Below, in pieces: positions 18,302 through 27,324 of a stretch of 64,000 nt of DNA; the stretch's first letter is position 1, and each line of letters begins with the position of its first letter. A program made the translations under genes and the position numbers. The DNA comes from Flavobacterium zepuense (GTDB lineage: Bacteria; Bacteroidota; Bacteroidia; Flavobacteriales; Flavobacteriaceae). The stretch is from contig NZ_VJVZ01000003.1 of assembly GCF_007097145.1 (NCBI RefSeq), positions 355,222 through 419,221 of the forward strand. The letters are read 5' to 3'. The notes under the pieces are model-generated. The model was given only the letters and a program-made list of their open reading frames with translations, was not told the origin of the DNA and searched no databases.

Positions 18302-20038
18302 TTATAAAACTTCTTTAAGGTGTTTATAATTTGCCTTAACGGTATCTAAAACTTCATCCATTTTACCGCCTAAAATAAGCTTGCTCATGGTTGTGGCATA
18401 GCCCGCCATTTGTTTCCACTCAATTTTAGGAGGCATGGCAAGCGAGTCAGGGTTCGTCATAACATTCAAAAGCACAGGCCCATGCGATGCAAAAGCCTCT
18501 CTTAGCGCAGGCTCAAGTTCTTTAGGTTCATCAACTGTGATGCCCCTAAAGCCCATAGCAGCGGCCACTAAGGCAAAATCAGGGTTAACCATATCAGTCT
18601 CATTATCAGGTAGTCCGGCAACCTCCATCTCCAATTTTACCATCCCTAACGACCTGTTATTAAACACGATAAGCTTAATAGGCAGCTTGTATTGGTGGAT
18701 GGTAGCTAAATCGCCCAACAACATAGAGAGTCCGCCATCGCCACAAAGCGCAACTACCTGTTGTTCAGGGTGGCTAAGTGCCGCACCAATAGCCATAGGC
18801 ATGGCATTTGCCATAGAGCCGTGGTTAAACGAGCCCAGCAGTTTGCGCTTGCCCGTACCGTGAAGGTAGCGGGAACCCCACACGCAGCACATGCCGGTAT
18901 CTACCGTAAAAATGGCATCATCGGCGGCAAGCCTGTCTATTGTATGTGCCACATACTCAGGCGATATCCTGTTCTTTTCACCCTGGTCGTTCACATAAAT
19001 ATTAAGGTTTTCCTTCACTTTTTCATACAATGCCAACTGCGCCATCAGGAAGCTATCATCCTGCTTTTCAGCAATTAACGGCAGCAACGCCTGCACAGTA
19101 TGCTTAATGTTTCCGCAAAGGCCCAGCTCCAGCTTGGCACGGCGGCCCAAGCGCTCGGGTTTCAGGTCTATCTGTATGATTTTTTTATCGGTAGGCATGA
19201 ACGCGGCATACGGAAAATCGGTTCCCAGCAACAATACCACATCTGCCTCATGCATAGCATGATACGCAGATGGCAGCCCCAGTAATCCTGTCATACCCAC
19301 CTCATATGGGTTGTCGTATTGCATACCCATTTTACCCCTAAACGAGTAACCAATAGGCGCTTTAAGCAGGCCTGCAAGGGCAATTATCTCATCATGGGCT
19401 TCATCGGCTCCCGTACCGCTAAATATAGTGACTTTAGGACTGGCATTCAATATCATAGCAAGCTGGCCGAGTTCGTTATCGTTAGGCCTCACAACCGGGT
19501 TATTGCGGTAGTTTTGCATAGCGGTAATGCTTTCAACAGCAGGCAGTTCGCTCACATCTCCAGGCAGCCCGAACACCGCTACCCCCTTTTGGTGCAGCGC
19601 ATGCTGAATGGCCGTTTGCAGCATTCGCGGGGCCTGTTCGGCTGTGGTGGCGATCTCGTTATAGCAGCTGCAATCGTCGAAAAGGCGGGTGGTATTGGTA
19701 CTCTGAAAGTAATCAGTTCCAAATTCCGGTGTATTGATGGTTGAGGCTATGGCAATTAGCGGAACGCCGCTTCTGTGGGCATCATACAAACCATTTATAA
19801 GGTGTACGTGGCCGGGGCCGCAACTCCCTGCACAACAGGCGAGTCCGTCAAGCTCCGCCTCAGCGGCAGCAGCGTAGGCACCAACCTCTTCGTGGCGCAC
19901 GTGTATCCATTTTATCTTTCCGCTGCGGCGCACAGCATCGTTAAGTTCGTTAAGGCTGTCGCCGGTAACGGCATATATTCTTTTTACGTTGTTTTGTACC
20001 AGCATTTCAACAATCTGGTCGGCAACTTTCTTTCCCAT
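18302..20038 (-). CDS. poxB: Thiamine-pyrophosphate enzyme, pyruvate oxidase / quinone-dependent pyruvate dehydrogenase type
   Basis: A 578-residue ThDP enzyme. Three domains are visible: an N-terminal Pyr domain with the cofactor-activating Glu in HVRHEEVGAY (about residues 47-55), a central FAD-binding-like domain, and a C-terminal PP domain with CGDGGLSMLLGD...NN (about 429-460) that binds Mg-ThDP. Order and length match PoxB, which oxidises pyruvate to acetate and CO2 with electrons passing to the quinone pool. Acetolactate synthase is an alternative but no regulatory subunit is nearby. It is monocistronic, and a bidirectional terminator lies in the gap after the stop. Confidence 0.85.
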   Translation of the reverse strand: MGKKVADQIVEMLVQNNVKRIYAVTGDSLNELNDAVRRSGKIKWIHVRHEEVGAYAAAAEAELDGLACCAGSCGPGHVHLINGLYDAHRSGVPLIAIASTINTPEFGTDYFQSTNTTRLFDDCSCYNEIATTAEQAPRMLQTAIQHALHQKGVAVFGLPGDVSELPAVESITAMQNYRNNPVVRPNDNELGQLAMILNASPKVTIFSGTGADEAHDEIIALAGLLKAPIGYSFRGKMGMQYDNPYEVGMTGLLGLPSAYHAMHEADVVLLLGTDFPYAAFMPTDKKIIQIDLKPERLGRRAKLELGLCGNIKHTVQALLPLIAEKQDDSFLMAQLALYEKVKENLNIYVNDQGEKNRISPEYVAHTIDRLAADDAIFTVDTGMCCVWGSRYLHGTGKRKLLGSFNHGSMANAMPMAIGAALSHPEQQVVALCGDGGLSMLLGDLATIHQYKLPIKLIVFNNRSLGMVKLEMEVAGLPDNETDMVNPDFALVAAAMGFRGITVDEPKELEPALREAFASHGPVLLNVMTNPDSLAMPPKIEWKQMAGYATTMSKLILGGKMDEVLDTVKANYKHLKEVL

Positions 20039-20224
20039 AATCTGTGGTAGTTTATATTGGTAAAACAGTTAAAATCAGCTATAAATTTAGGCAACAAAAG
20101 CACTGGTTATGGCATAATTAACGCTTTAATAACGTTTATGGGCCATATCATAATGTTGTATTAAAGCCTGAAACATTAGTAATTTTTTTCATACATTCGA
20201 TACTTCAAAACACCAAACTATACC

Positions 20225-21307
20225 ATGATAACTTCTAAAACCATTGCTAACGGAATAGTAAGGGCAGTGCTTATACTGGCCGCTATTTTTGTAGGGTTGC
20301 TTTTTATATATCAAATACAAACCGTATTAATATACTTATTTGTTGCCCTGATATTAAGCATGATAGCCAGCCCGGTAGTATATTTTTTAAAGCGAAAGCT
20401 GCGTTTTCCGCATGTGCTGGCAGTTATTGTAACCCTTGTGTTTTTCATCAGCCTGCTGGCGGGATTTATTATGATGTTCGTTCCGCTTATAGTAACCCAA
20501 AGTGAAAACCTATCCTTATTAGATACGGCCAAACTTGAAGCCGATGTAAACCAACTGATAACTCAAGTAAATGACTACTTTGGCATTGATGCACAGAAGC
20601 TTATAAAAGATGCAAACCTTACTTCTAAGCTAAACTTTAATTTTATACCTGTAGTTCTTAATTCCATATTAGGAATACTGAGCGGTTTTGGTATGGGATT
20701 AGCATCGGTAATGTTCATCAGCTTCTTCTTTTTAAAAGACCGTAAGTTATTCGCTATCAACGCTAAAAAAATATTGCCTGATGCGCACGAAGATAAAATA
20801 CTTATTTCTTTTAGAAAGATAAATTACCTGCTAAGCCGCTATTTTATTGGGCTTATCATACAAATGACGGTGTTGTTTACCTTATACCTGATTACGTTGC
20901 TAATTTTTGGCGTAAAGAATGCTTTTATAATTGCCTTTATAACGGCACTGTTAAACATTATACCTTACATAGGGCCTGTTATAGCTACAGTTTTAGTAAT
21001 TGTATTAACTTTGCTGGGCAATATAGGGCCTGAAACCCAGGGCGAAATGCTCTCTACAACTTTGTATGTAGTTATAGGTTACAGCGTTGCACAATTTATA
21101 GACAACAATATTAGCTCGCCGCTTATTTTTAGCAACAGCGTTAATTCGCACCCGCTGGAAATATTTATTGTAATACTTGCAAGCGGTTTTGTGTTTGGCG
21201 TATTGGGCATGATTGTGGCCATACCGTTGTACACCTGTATTAAGGTTGTTGCTAAAGAATTTTTCCCTAAAAACCCTGTTGTTAAAGTACTTACTAAAGA
21301 TATATAG
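20225..21307 (+). CDS. AI-2E family transporter (PerM/TqsA-like)
   Basis: A 360-residue polytopic inner-membrane protein with about seven to eight hydrophobic helices and the family signature near residues 230-260 (NIIPYIGPVIA) plus the C-terminal GFVFGVLGMIVAIPLYT. Members are proposed exporters or Na+/H+ antiporters, and TqsA exports AI-2; the substrate here is unknown. The stop is 2 nt before the start of the methyltransferase, so the two genes are probably co-transcribed without obvious functional linkage. Confidence 0.85.
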   Translation: MITSKTIANGIVRAVLILAAIFVGLLFIYQIQTVLIYLFVALILSMIASPVVYFLKRKLRFPHVLAVIVTLVFFISLLAGFIMMFVPLIVTQSENLSLLDTAKLEADVNQLITQVNDYFGIDAQKLIKDANLTSKLNFNFIPVVLNSILGILSGFGMGLASVMFISFFFLKDRKLFAINAKKILPDAHEDKILISFRKINYLLSRYFIGLIIQMTVLFTLYLITLLIFGVKNAFIIAFITALLNIIPYIGPVIATVLVIVLTLLGNIGPETQGEMLSTTLYVVIGYSVAQFIDNNISSPLIFSNSVNSHPLEIFIVILASGFVFGVLGMIVAIPLYTCIKVVAKEFFPKNPVVKVLTKDI

Positions 21308-21309
21308 CC

Positions 21310-22482
21310 TTGCTCTCTACGTTATTACAGCCCGAAATCCAACAGTACATCCGCAATCATACACAGGATGATGTTACCAAACTTGCATTGCAAAAGAATC
21401 CCTTCCCGGAGGTGCCTTTTACTGATATTATTGCACAGATAGCCGCACGCCAAAAGGCTAAGGATAAGCTACCTACGTGGTTTAAAGCCGAAAACATCAT
21501 CTACCCTTCCAAAATTTCAGTAGAACAAACCTCATCAGAAATTGCGGCAAAGTATAAATCAGGACTAGTGTCGGGCGAAAGCCTGATAGACCTTACCGGT
21601 GGCTTTGGCATTGACGATTACTACTTTAGCAAGGTAATGCTGCAGGTTACGCATTGCGAAATGAACCTGGAGCTTTCGGCTATTGCGGCGCACAATTTTA
21701 AGACTTTGGGCGCAGACAATATTGAGTGCCTTCCCGGCGACAGTCTTGATGTACTGACGCTTACCAACCGTAAATGGGACTGGATCTATGCCGACCCATC
21801 GCGCAGAAGCGACACTAAAGGCAAAGTTTTTATGCTGAAGGATTGCCTGCCCAGCATACCCAACCTGCTTGATACCTACTTTAAATACACTGATAACCTG
21901 CTGATAAAAACGGCCCCCCTGCTGGATATTACAGCCGGATTGAGCGAACTGCATTCGGTTAAGGCGGTGCATATACTCGCGCTGTACAACGAGGTTAAGG
22001 AACTGCTTTGGGTATTACAGAAAGGCTTTACCGGTAGCCCCATGATACAGGCCGTTTGCATTACCAAAGATGGCGAAGAGGTTTTTGAAACCACCTTGGG
22101 CGACAGCACCGAAGCGACGTACAGCCTGCCTAAAAAGTATCTGTATGAACCCAACAGCGCCATAATGAAATCAGGTGCTTTTGATGCCGTGAGTGCCCAT
22201 TATAAGCTAGATAAGCTGCACAAGCACTCGCAGTTATATACATCTGACGAACTTATTGATTTCCCCGGAAGGCGCTTTGAGATTAATCAAATACTGCCCT
22301 ACCAAAAAGCTGAAATGAAGCCTTTTGAAGGCATGAAAATGAACGTTACGGTACGTAACTTCCCCCTACCCGTACCGGAATTATTAAAGAAATGGCAGAT
22401 TAAGGACGGCGGCGATACCTATGCTTTTTTTACTACGAACAGCAATAGTGAAAAGGTGGTGTTGGTTTGTTCCAAAATTTAA
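21310..22482 (+). CDS. THUMP-like-domain class I SAM-dependent methyltransferase
   Basis: A 390-residue protein starting at TTG 21310, which gives the full N-terminal helical region and follows the transporter by 2 nt. The Rossmann methyltransferase core has motif I DLTGGFGIDDYYFS (about residues 95-108), an acidic CEMN motif II, and WIYADPSRR (about 160-168), typical of the THUMP-like family. The C-terminal about 100 residues are a THUMP-like domain, so an RNA substrate is likely. The exact target is not established for this family. Confidence 0.8.
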   Translation: MLSTLLQPEIQQYIRNHTQDDVTKLALQKNPFPEVPFTDIIAQIAARQKAKDKLPTWFKAENIIYPSKISVEQTSSEIAAKYKSGLVSGESLIDLTGGFGIDDYYFSKVMLQVTHCEMNLELSAIAAHNFKTLGADNIECLPGDSLDVLTLTNRKWDWIYADPSRRSDTKGKVFMLKDCLPSIPNLLDTYFKYTDNLLIKTAPLLDITAGLSELHSVKAVHILALYNEVKELLWVLQKGFTGSPMIQAVCITKDGEEVFETTLGDSTEATYSLPKKYLYEPNSAIMKSGAFDAVSAHYKLDKLHKHSQLYTSDELIDFPGRRFEINQILPYQKAEMKPFEGMKMNVTVRNFPLPVPELLKKWQIKDGGDTYAFFTTNSNSEKVVLVCSKI

Positions 22483-22518
22483 ATACTATAGTTAAGGCTA
22501 ACTGCCTATCATTTTAAC

Positions 22519-23958
22519 CTATTCTACCGGCACAAGCCTGTAAACGGCTGCTGCGGGCTTTTCTACAGCTACATATATAAAACCATCCGGGCCAACGCGA
22601 ACGTCCCTGAGGCGGCCAATATTCTTAAGGAGTTTTTCCTCCTTCACAATTTTATTACCGTCAAGGTAGCACAGGTTTAAGTATTTAAAACGCATAGAGC
22701 CTACAAGTACTGCGCCCTTCCACGGTTTGTAAACATCGCCGATTATGAATGCCATGCCCGATGGTGCTATTGAAGGTATCCAGTACAGCTCCGGGTTGGT
22801 TATGCCTGGCGCCGTGGTTTTATCGGTAATCGTCTTACCATCATAGTTAATACCGTAGCTTGTAAGCGGCCAGCCGTAATTTTTACCGGGCTGTATGATG
22901 TTTATCTCATCACCACCGCGTGGGCCGTGCTCATTTTCCCAAAGTGCGCCTGTAAACGGGTTAATAGCCAGTCCCTGCGGGTTACGGTTACCATAGCAAT
23001 ACAACGTAGTAGGCTTGCCGGCTTTATCTTTAAAAGGGTTATCGGCAGGTATACTGCCATCATCTTTTATGCGATGAATTTTACCCAACTGGTTATTTTC
23101 AAGGCTTTGCGGATTCTGCTTTTCGTTACCACGTTCGCCCACCGAAAGGAAAATGTAACCGTCTTTATCAAAAACCATACGGCTGCCATAGTGGTGGCGT
23201 GTTGGTGCATACGGTAAGGCTTCAAAGATTATTTTACTGTCAGTTAGCTTATTACCAACAAGTTTGGCGCGCATAACAGCTGTAGTTGCCAATGTACCTT
23301 CGCTTGTTTTTTTAGGTTTAGAATAGGAAAAATAAATGAAGCTGTTGTTAGCAAAATCCGGGTGTACCAAAACATCAAGCAGGCCGCCCTGCCCCTGGTT
23401 AAGCACCTCCGGCACGCCGCTAATTTCCTGCTTCTTTTTGTTTTTAATGGCGTACAGCCTGCCTGCCCTTTCGGTTACCAATATACGGCCATCGGGCAAA
23501 AAGCCAATGCCCCAAGGCACATCAAGCCCTGTGGCAATAGTATCTAATTTTACGGTAAGTTTCTCACTAGTAAAAGTGCTGGTAACCGGCTCGGCATCAA
23601 AATTATAAGCCTCAACATTTTTAATGCCTTTCAGGATATATTCAGATAGTTCTTTAATCTCGGTATCGGTAAACGTTTGCCCAAAAGCGGGCATACCCTC
23701 ATTGGCATAGCCGTTTTTAATAGCTTTAATTAGGTCGTTTAAGTTGTTGCCGTGCTTCCACTGCCTGTCGGTAAAAGCGTCCATCTTTTCGCCGTGGCAT
23801 CCACTGCAATAGTTGGCGTAGTTTTCGGCCGGTGTGGCAGCCGATGTAACGTAATTAGTAGCTTTTACAGGTCCGTAACCATTATTATTGCTTTTAAAGG
23901 CAAAGCTTAATGTAAGCGCACTGCACGCCACGACCGACATGACTAAATATTTAGACAT
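22519..23958 (-). CDS. Cytochrome c / PQQ-type sugar dehydrogenase fusion
   Basis: A 479-residue exported protein. After a signal peptide (about residues 1-20) comes a class I cytochrome c domain with heme motif C51-S-G-C54-H55 and a candidate axial Met in NEGMPAFG near 89. The main domain (about 130-479) is a six-bladed propeller of the aldose sugar dehydrogenase (YliI/GSDH) family, with DVPWGIGFLPDGRILVTER, GSRMVF and the C-terminal DVRVGPDGFIYV. It would oxidise an aldose in the periplasm and pass electrons through the attached heme. PQQ dependence is family knowledge; no PQQ biosynthesis genes are in view. Confidence 0.85.
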   Translation of the reverse strand: MSKYLVMSVVACSALTLSFAFKSNNNGYGPVKATNYVTSAATPAENYANYCSGCHGEKMDAFTDRQWKHGNNLNDLIKAIKNGYANEGMPAFGQTFTDTEIKELSEYILKGIKNVEAYNFDAEPVTSTFTSEKLTVKLDTIATGLDVPWGIGFLPDGRILVTERAGRLYAIKNKKKQEISGVPEVLNQGQGGLLDVLVHPDFANNSFIYFSYSKPKKTSEGTLATTAVMRAKLVGNKLTDSKIIFEALPYAPTRHHYGSRMVFDKDGYIFLSVGERGNEKQNPQSLENNQLGKIHRIKDDGSIPADNPFKDKAGKPTTLYCYGNRNPQGLAINPFTGALWENEHGPRGGDEINIIQPGKNYGWPLTSYGINYDGKTITDKTTAPGITNPELYWIPSIAPSGMAFIIGDVYKPWKGAVLVGSMRFKYLNLCYLDGNKIVKEEKLLKNIGRLRDVRVGPDGFIYVAVEKPAAAVYRLVPVE

Positions 23959-24030
23959 ATAGTTGAATTTTAGTTAGTTTTGGAACTCAAATCTACTAAA
24001 ATTCTTACTATAACCGTGTAGTTGCCCAAA

Positions 24031-25278
24031 TTAAACTTTAGTGGGTTCGTCTTTAGGTTTTACAAGCCTGTCTACCCTGTAAATAAACCATACTGAGCAT
24101 AGTGTTACCGCAGCAATTACATAGCCCAATATGTTGTAATTTTCGAGCGGACTCGTTTGGGTTTCCTGATGTACTATATACCCTGCGCAAACAGCTGCTA
24201 TACCACCTGCAATTTGCTGTAATGATGATGTGATGGCCATATAAGCTCCACGGTCTTTCATGTCAGGAACGCCCGTGTTTAAGGTAGTAGCGGGTATCAT
24301 TCGGCTCATAATGCCCATAAAAAGCACCATGTTAAGCGCCACAATTTGCCATAGCGGTATGGGTGTAAGATTGGTATAAATTAATATCATAACGATTGAT
24401 ATGGCAGATCCCGCTGCAAAGAGCCAGAACTTGCTAACTCTGTCGCTTAACTTGCCAACTAAAGGCATAATTATAAGCACAGACAATCCTGTAAAGAAAA
24501 ATACCATGGGCAGCTGTTCGTGACTTATGTGTATGTTGTTTACCAGGTAAGCGCTGCCAAATGGCTGTAGCATAAAACCTCCTACCGATAGTAACGCGAT
24601 GGCAGCAAACCCAATCTGGTAGTTTTTGTTGCCAAGCGTATGCCAAAGGTGCAGGAATGCATTTTTATGGGACTGAAGTTCTAAATGCTTGTTAACCGGC
24701 TGCATTTTAAAGATTACGGCAATAAGTATAACTACAGCCAAAGCCACGATCATTAAAAATGCCGAATGCCAGCCCCAGTGGTTTGCAAAGTAAAGCCCTA
24801 ACGGAATGCCCAATATCTGGCTTGTAGCAAAAGCCATTTGTATAAAGCCCATTACACGCCCACGCTGATGGATAACAAATAAATCGGTTACTATGGCAAG
24901 TGACACTGAACCGATTACCCCGCCAAAAAGCCCGGTTACAATACGTGCCGAAAGTAACATCCAGTAATTGGTAGACAGGGCGCAAAACAAGGTACCCAGT
25001 ATAAAACCGGTATAAAAGAACACCAATAGTTTTTTACGGTCGAATTTATCGGCAAAACCGGCTGCTAATAGTCCTGATGTTCCTGCGCTAAATGCGTAGG
25101 CCGATACGGCATAGCCAAATTTAGATGTGCTCATATCAAGGCTTTTCATAAGGATGTCACCTAAGGGCGACATAACCAAAAAATCGAGTATTACAGTAAA
25201 TTGAAGGAGCGCCAGTATGGCAATTATAAATTTTTGATGTGATGTAAACGCAGGTGCCTGCGGTATGGTAGTTTCCAT
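24031..25278 (-). CDS. MFS efflux transporter (DHA1 type)
   Basis: A 415-residue 12-helix major facilitator. The loop 2-3 motif FADKFDRKKLL (about residues 75-85) is the MFS motif A, and SARIVTGLFGGVIGSVSLAI fits helix 4 of drug/H+ antiporters. It is the last gene of a three-gene minus-strand operon behind a TetR regulator (26151 to 24031), which makes an inducible efflux role likely. The substrate is unknown. The gap of 57 bp to the small upstream gene holds no obvious signal. Confidence 0.88.
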   Translation of the reverse strand: METTIPQAPAFTSHQKFIIAILALLQFTVILDFLVMSPLGDILMKSLDMSTSKFGYAVSAYAFSAGTSGLLAAGFADKFDRKKLLVFFYTGFILGTLFCALSTNYWMLLSARIVTGLFGGVIGSVSLAIVTDLFVIHQRGRVMGFIQMAFATSQILGIPLGLYFANHWGWHSAFLMIVALAVVILIAVIFKMQPVNKHLELQSHKNAFLHLWHTLGNKNYQIGFAAIALLSVGGFMLQPFGSAYLVNNIHISHEQLPMVFFFTGLSVLIIMPLVGKLSDRVSKFWLFAAGSAISIVMILIYTNLTPIPLWQIVALNMVLFMGIMSRMIPATTLNTGVPDMKDRGAYMAITSSLQQIAGGIAAVCAGYIVHQETQTSPLENYNILGYVIAAVTLCSVWFIYRVDRLVKPKDEPTKV

Positions 25279-25335
25279 TCGTTTTAATGATTGATGATGG
25301 GTAATAAATTGATTTGATTGATGATAGAACTCCGT

Positions 25336-25554
25336 TTACAGTTCCTGACATTTGTGCCCTAAGCTATTGATAAGAATTATTATGGCACCCGCAGTAAGGC
25401 TGGTAGTGCTTACACGAAGTACACAATCAACATCCTCACTATCTATACTCCATTGTTGTATGCCTGTGTGGTTATCAAGGGCTTTATGCACTTCGCAATT
25501 AGCGCATAGCTTGCCAATATCGGTTTTAAAAATGTATAGCTGGGTAGTTTCCAT
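25336..25554 (-). CDS. Small HMA-like hypothetical protein in efflux operon
   Basis: A 72-residue protein between the TetR and MFS genes on the same strand, starting 3 bp after the TetR stop. Its pattern (TTQLYIFKTDIG...CANCEVHKALDNHTGIQQWSIDSEDVDCVLRV) suggests the beta-alpha-beta-beta-alpha-beta ferredoxin-like fold of heavy-metal-associated domains, with a CxxC-like CANC. The CANC may bind metal, but the usual MxCxxC is absent. It is plausible as a real gene from position and codon usage. Confidence 0.6.
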   Translation of the reverse strand: METTQLYIFKTDIGKLCANCEVHKALDNHTGIQQWSIDSEDVDCVLRVSTTSLTAGAIIILINSLGHKCQEL

Positions 25555-25557
25555 AAT

Positions 25558-26151
25558 CTATGGTTTTAGGGCTTTAACTGAGGCTTTAAAAGCCTCTTCC
25601 ATCATCGCGGCAGTAAGGCTAAAAGGCTTACCGCCCATGCTTTTACCTTCACGATGAAAGTTGAGTAATGTATATAAGGGGCCATAAGCAACACTCCAAA
25701 AAACTTCAAAACTCATAGGTACGAGTTCATTATTATTTAAAGCATTGGTAATAAAACGTTTCATAATTTCTTTAAAGTCGGATAATTTGTCTGATGCCAT
25801 TATCCTGTCCCTGTGCGGCGAATGCTTTATAACTTCTAAACAGGCAACTTCTAAAGGGTTTGCCATAGCAAATGCAGCCCTGTTTTGCCATTGCTTCCAT
25901 AGCCCTTCTTCAAACGGCATATCAGGAGAAAAATCTTTAACGGTAGACGAAAAAAACCTGCTACCTATCTCAAACCCTATCTTTTCTATCAGGTCGTCTT
26001 TATCTTTATAATAGATATACAGCGTTGCTACCGATATATTACAGGCCTTTGCAAGCTTGTTCATGCTAAACCCCTGAAAGCCGTCCTGCACAATCTGCTC
26101 TATTGCTTTTTGAGTAACCAGCTTTTCTTTATCGGTATCTCTTGTACGCAT
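25558..26151 (-). CDS. TetR family transcriptional regulator
   Basis: A 197-residue regulator. The N-terminal HTH (about residues 10-56) contains FSMNKLAKACNISVATLYIYYKDKDDLIEKIG, the classic TetR DNA-binding pattern; the remaining all-helical part binds an unknown ligand. It leads the operon with the 72-residue protein and the MFS pump. A perfect 10-bp inverted repeat lies in the promoter just upstream, and with a -7 box on the same side it points to autorepression released by a pump substrate. Confidence 0.92.
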   Translation of the reverse strand: MRTRDTDKEKLVTQKAIEQIVQDGFQGFSMNKLAKACNISVATLYIYYKDKDDLIEKIGFEIGSRFFSSTVKDFSPDMPFEEGLWKQWQNRAAFAMANPLEVACLEVIKHSPHRDRIMASDKLSDFKEIMKRFITNALNNNELVPMSFEVFWSVAYGPLYTLLNFHREGKSMGGKPFSLTAAMMEEAFKASVKALKP

Positions 26152-26166
26152 ATTCTAATTTTTCAA

Positions 26167-26174
26167 CAAAGGTA
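26167..26174 (-). promoter_or_regulatory. tetR operon -7 box
   Basis: TACCTTTG on the minus strand matches TAnnTTTG, 15 bp upstream of the TetR start. The palindrome at 26181-26202 lies just upstream of it. Confidence 0.6.
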
Positions 26175-26180
26175 TAAATA

Positions 26181-26202
26181 TAAATGAATGTTCATTCATT
26201 TA
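26181..26202. promoter_or_regulatory. TetR operator palindrome
   Basis: Perfect inverted repeat with 10-bp arms TAAATGAATG and CATTCATTTA around a TT centre, between the expected -33 and the -7 box of the tetR operon. The position and symmetry are those of a TetR-family operator. Confidence 0.85.
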
Positions 26203-26245
26203 TCAACAAAAATTTACTCTTACAATCTTAATCGTTTAATTTATT

Positions 26246-26253
26246 TATATTTG
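26246..26253 (+). promoter_or_regulatory. -7 box of the secreted protein gene at 26312
   Basis: TATATTTG matches TAnnTTTG and gives a leader of about 50 nt. Confidence 0.5.
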
Positions 26254-26311
26254 GCGGCGGTATAACTGCCCTAAATAAATTGTAAAACGACCTTTTTTTG
26301 AACTCACTATA

Positions 26312-26878
26312 ATGAAGAAATTATTATTCGGATTATTATTTGCCTATTCGTTAACCGCTAATGCACAGGATTGCGACTACAGTGTTAACGATGCTACAGC
26401 CGGGCAGGAATTAAAAACGACAAGAGAATACCTTATGCACGAAAAAGTATTTGGAGGCACCTCGCAGTTTGTTTTCTTTTCCCTTAGCAACAGCCAGGGT
26501 GTACCCTTGCTTAATTTTCAGCTGCTATCTAAAAGTACCGATTTTACCCGCGCCACCTGTCTAGACAGTGCTTCAAAAATATATATACAGCTTTTAAACG
26601 GCAAAATTATTACCCTGATTAGCGCTACCGAAGAGCAATGCTCCGGCTTGATTTATGATGAAAAAGAGAAAAACAACATCCGTATATTAACGGGCGTGTT
26701 CCTTTTTACAAAAGGCACGCTTGAGGAGCTTGAAAAATCGCCCATATCGTTTATAAGGGTAAAATATGCTACTGAAACTGTGGACTATACCATTAAAAAT
26801 GAGCTGCAAAGCGAGACTATGGCCAGGAAATATAACCCTGAGAGCTATTTTATGAACGCGCTTAAATGCATAAAATAA
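26312..26878 (+). CDS. Secreted hypothetical protein
   Basis: A 188-residue exported protein. The signal peptide (MKKLLFGLLFAYSLTANAQD) is clear. The mature part has four Cys (DCDY, RATCLD, EEQCSG and the C-terminal LKCIK) and a long beta-rich region without recognised motifs. No family is assigned. It lies between the TetR operon and the tRNA genes, with its own -7 box. Confidence 0.65.
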   Translation: MKKLLFGLLFAYSLTANAQDCDYSVNDATAGQELKTTREYLMHEKVFGGTSQFVFFSLSNSQGVPLLNFQLLSKSTDFTRATCLDSASKIYIQLLNGKIITLISATEEQCSGLIYDEKEKNNIRILTGVFLFTKGTLEELEKSPISFIRVKYATETVDYTIKNELQSETMARKYNPESYFMNALKCIK

Positions 26879-26965
26879 TTTACACAAATTTAATAATGCA
26901 TAAGCCTGACTGTTAAATACTTTGAAATTATTGCGTAAAATATTTTAAAAAACCTTTAAAAATAG

Positions 26966-26997
26966 TTGCACATAATTAAATAAAAAAGCTACATTTG
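26966..26997 (+). promoter_or_regulatory. Promoter of the tRNA-Ser/tRNA-Pro unit
   Basis: TTG at 26966-26968 and TACATTTG at 26990-26997, 21 bp apart, form the clearest -33/-7 pair in the window. The tRNA-Ser starts about 39 bp further on. Confidence 0.75.
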
Positions 26998-27035
26998 CAA
27001 CCGCAAAAAAGGCTTAATGTCTTTAGAGTAAAAGA

Positions 27036-27119
27036 GGAGAGGTGCCGGAGTGGTAACGGAGCAGATTGCTAATCTGTCGACGTGCAAACGTCGCCAGGGT
27101 TCGAGTCCCTGTCTCTCCG
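27036..27119 (+). tRNA. tRNA-Ser (GCT)
   Basis: Acceptor GGAGAGG pairs with TCTCTCC (27112-27118), discriminator G at 27119, T-arm GGTTCGAGTCC, anticodon stem GCAGA/TCTGT around loop TTGCTAA with anticodon GCT at 27068-27070. A long variable arm (GACGTGCAAACGTC) fits tRNA-Ser. CCA is not encoded. Confidence 0.97.
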
Positions 27120-27127
27120 CTTCTTTT

Positions 27128-27202
27128 CGGGGTGTAGCGTAGCCCGGTCATCGCGCCTGGTTTGGGACCAGGAGGTCGCAGGTTCGAATCCTGCCACCCC
27201 GA
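27128..27202 (+). tRNA. tRNA-Pro (TGG), integration target
   Basis: Acceptor CGGGGTG pairs with CACCCCG (27195-27201), discriminator A at 27202; anticodon stem CCTGG/CCAGG around TTTGGGA with anticodon TGG at 27163-27165; T-arm GGTTCGAATCC. CCA is not encoded. Its last 14 bases plus two more form attL of the genomic island, so the 3' end of the present tRNA may have been restored by the incoming element. Confidence 0.97.
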
Positions 27203-27204
27203 CT
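27189..27204. other. attL core (16-bp direct repeat with attR)
   Basis: TCCTGCCACCCCGACT covers the tRNA-Pro 3' end and recurs exactly at 56436-56451. Neighbouring bases differ on both sides, so the repeat ends are sharp. The integrase gene starts about 300 bp to the right. Confidence 0.9.
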
Positions 27205-27230
27205 GACAAGCTTCCAAAAGCTGTCATAAA

Positions 27231-27261
27231 CCCGCAAATACTATGTATTTGCGGGTTTTTT
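27231..27261 (+). terminator. Terminator just inside attL
   Basis: Stem CCCGCAAATA (27231-27240) / TATTTGCGGG (27246-27255), loop CTATG, T-run to 27261. It belongs to the island and now ends the tRNA transcript, isolating the integrase from tRNA read-through. Confidence 0.85.
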
Positions 27262-27300
27262 GTTTTATTTCATATCATAAAATGCCAAAGAATATCAGTC

Positions 27301-27324
27301 TAAATGTGAGTTATTCGGTGAGTA
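27301..27324 (+). other. Left subterminal repeat, putative integrase arm site
   Basis: TAAATGTGAG-5 nt-CGGTGAGTA, 97 bp inside attL, matches 56353-56376 at 19 of 24 positions in direct orientation. Related GTGAGTC motifs follow at 27344-27351 (inverted) and 27443-27451, as expected for clustered arm-type sites. Confidence 0.6.
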
